Assembly (NCBI GenBank): GCA_003551665.1
Contig: PUNE01000142.1
Coordinates: 1 to 62,189 of the forward strand
Reading direction: 5' to 3'
Origin: Halobacteroidaceae bacterium
GTDB lineage: Bacteria; Bacillota; Halanaerobiia; B1SED10-174
DNA: 62,189 bases
The stretch's first letter is position 1. Each line of letters starts with the position of its first letter. Of this stretch, positions 61,379 through 62,189 are shown in pieces. Below the pieces are notes generated by a model. The model saw nothing but the letters and a program-made list of their open reading frames with translations. It was not told where the DNA came from and searched no databases. The position numbers and the translations under genes were made by a program.

Positions 61379-61717
61379 GTGGAAGACTGCATTTTCTGCA
61401 GGATAATAAATGAGGAAGTTCCGGCTAAAAAAGTCTATGAAGACAGCGAATTTCTGGTTTTTGCTGATGTTAACCCACAGGCACCCGTTCATAATCTGGT
61501 GATCCCCAAAAAACATATTTCCAACATTATGGAGATCAGGGATGGAGAGATGCTGGGGCGCCTTTTTGAAGTGGTGCAAAAAGTTGCCCAGCAGGAAGGT
61601 ATTGCTTCAGATGGTTTCCGCGTGGTGAATAATTGTGGGGAAAATGGAGGACAGACTGTTGATCACCTCCATTTCCATCTTCTTGGCGGCCGTTTCATGG
61701 AATGGCCCCCCGGTTAG
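61379..61717 (+). CDS. HIT family protein (histidine triad nucleotide hydrolase)
   Basis: A 112-aa HINT-type protein starting at GTG 61379 after AAAGGAGGG. CIFCRIINEEVPAKKVYED opens the domain and HLHFHLLGGRFMEWPP holds the HxHxHxx triad (HLHFHLL). It hydrolyses AMP-linked phosphoramidates. It commonly lies between mtaB and rpsU. Confidence 0.94.
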   Translation: MEDCIFCRIINEEVPAKKVYEDSEFLVFADVNPQAPVHNLVIPKKHISNIMEIRDGEMLGRLFEVVQKVAQQEGIASDGFRVVNNCGENGGQTVDHLHFHLLGGRFMEWPPG

Positions 61718-61719
61718 AT

Positions 61720-61748
61720 TTGACAGCATTTTGCCACCGTTATATAAT
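61720..61748 (+). promoter_or_regulatory. Promoter of rpsU-yqeY
   Basis: TTGACA at 61720-61725, a 17-base spacer, and TATAAT at 61743-61748: an exact consensus sigma-A promoter, as expected for a highly expressed ribosomal protein gene. Confidence 0.93.
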
Positions 61749-61789
61749 ATCCTTAGCAATGCGTCAGCTGGGAGGGGGGATACAAAACT

Positions 61790-61963
61790 ATGGCTGAGAT
61801 CAGGATCAAGAAAAACGAATCTCTGGATAAGGCCCTTCGGCGCTTTAAAAATAAATGCCGAAAAACTGGTGTCTTCCAGGAGGCTAAAAAAAGACGTTAT
61901 TATGAAAAGCCGAGCGATATTCGCAAGAAAAAAGAAGCCTCTCGGCGGCGTGGACGTGGATAA
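61790..61963 (+). CDS. rpsU: 30S ribosomal protein S21
   Basis: A 57-aa basic protein starting at ATG 61790 after [32 protein letters not shown] and [21 protein letters not shown] match S21. It is the last 30S protein to bind and helps start-site selection. Confidence 0.96.
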   Translation: MAEIRIKKNESLDKALRRFKNKCRKTGVFQEAKKRRYYEKPSDIRKKKEASRRRGRG

Positions 61964-61975
61964 GGGAGGGAAGCC

Positions 61976-62189
61976 ATGTCGTCCATAAAAGAAATATTGC
62001 TGGAGGACATGAAAAAGGCAATGATAGAAAGGTCAGAAATCCCGTTGGCGGCAATCAGGACAACAAGGGCTGCAATAAAAAATGAGGAAATATCCAAGCG
62101 GAAAGACCTTTCTGACGGCGAAGTAGTGGAAATTCTAAAGCGGGAAATCTCTCTTCGCCGGGAAGCAAGGGATGAGTACCGGCGGCTGG
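61976..62189 (+). CDS. yqeY: GatB/YqeY domain protein, 3' partial
   Basis: The first 71 codons of a YqeY protein, cut by the window end. SIKEILLEDMKKAMIERSE, PLAAIRTTRAAIKNEE and LSDGEVVEILKREISLRREA are typical. YqeY proteins share the tail domain of GatB and may bind tRNA; their role is unclear. GGGAGGG precedes ATG 61976. Confidence 0.93.
   Translation, partial: MSSIKEILLEDMKKAMIERSEIPLAAIRTTRAAIKNEEISKRKDLSDGEVVEILKREISLRREARDEYRRL

Overview
The window is a 62 kb stretch of chromosome from an anaerobic bacterium of the Bacillota (Clostridia in the broad sense). The evidence is the conserved gene order at the right end (nadD, LCP protein, rsfS, comEA-comEC-holA, rpsT, then CIRCE-hrcA-grpE-dnaK-dnaJ-prmA-rsmE-mtaB-HIT-rpsU-yqeY), strong AGGAGG-type ribosome binding sites, frequent TTG and GTG starts, and anaerobic or selenium functions (selA, selD, a tungsten/molybdopterin oxidoreductase). 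GC content is moderate by eye (not counted). I cannot name the genus. Several points hint at an outer membrane (a diderm Bacillota lineage): solute-binding proteins with cleavable signal peptides but no lipobox cysteine, and two secreted proteins whose C-termini look like beta-barrels. This remains inference.

Layout. 1-5.1 kb: an M24 creatinase/aminopeptidase-P-like protein cut by the window edge, a beta-helix lipoprotein (-), and a membrane M28 peptidase. 5.1-9.2 kb: methyltransferase, two MFS transporters, and a Mut7-C RNase-like protein. 9.2-9.9 kb: a long leader without a convincing gene. 9.9-12.1 kb: a polar amino-acid ABC importer with an internal terminator after the binding-protein gene. 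12.2-13.6 kb: a beta-lactamase-fold hydrolase (-). 13.7-16.7 kb: a zinc importer operon (znuA-znuC-znuB-zur-like) behind a clear promoter and a Fur-type palindrome. 16.8-18.5 kb: DsrE-like, DegV and DUF123 proteins. 18.5-21.3 kb: two tandem 441-aa secreted paralogues of unusual architecture (-). 21.6-24.1 kb: methyltransferases, a tiny glycine-rich membrane protein, a small HELLH protein, and CutA. 24.1-29.6 kb (-): S9 peptidase, NatAB-like ABC exporter, APC permease. 29.7-37.9 kb: amidinohydrolase, PspC, tRNA m1A58 methyltransferase-like protein, nitroreductase, macro domain; then (-) DUF362-AOR-MoaD; then HAD and a degenerate methyltransferase. 38.2-41.9 kb: degV-yjbQ-selA-selD. 42.0-45.3 kb: cheW-cheA-cheY-cheY behind a SigD-like promoter. 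45.4-62.2 kb: EamA transporter and the conserved housekeeping run.

The clearest hidden feature is selD. An in-frame TGA at 40873-40875, followed by a hairpin with a GGA loop, is read as selenocysteine. The real gene starts at GTG 40822 and overlaps selA, and the enzyme has Sec in its catalytic Sec-Gly-Cys-Lys motif. An annotation that stops at TGA loses the active site. The most novel-looking item is the pair of tandem 441-aa proteins (signal peptide, CsgG/TolB-N-like alpha/beta domain, Big2-like Ig domain, putative C-terminal beta-barrel). The usual sporulation genes between rpsT and hrcA (gpr, spoIIP) and the usual leuS between rsfS and comEA are absent at their expected places.

No tRNA, rRNA, CRISPR array, insertion sequence or prophage gene was recognised.
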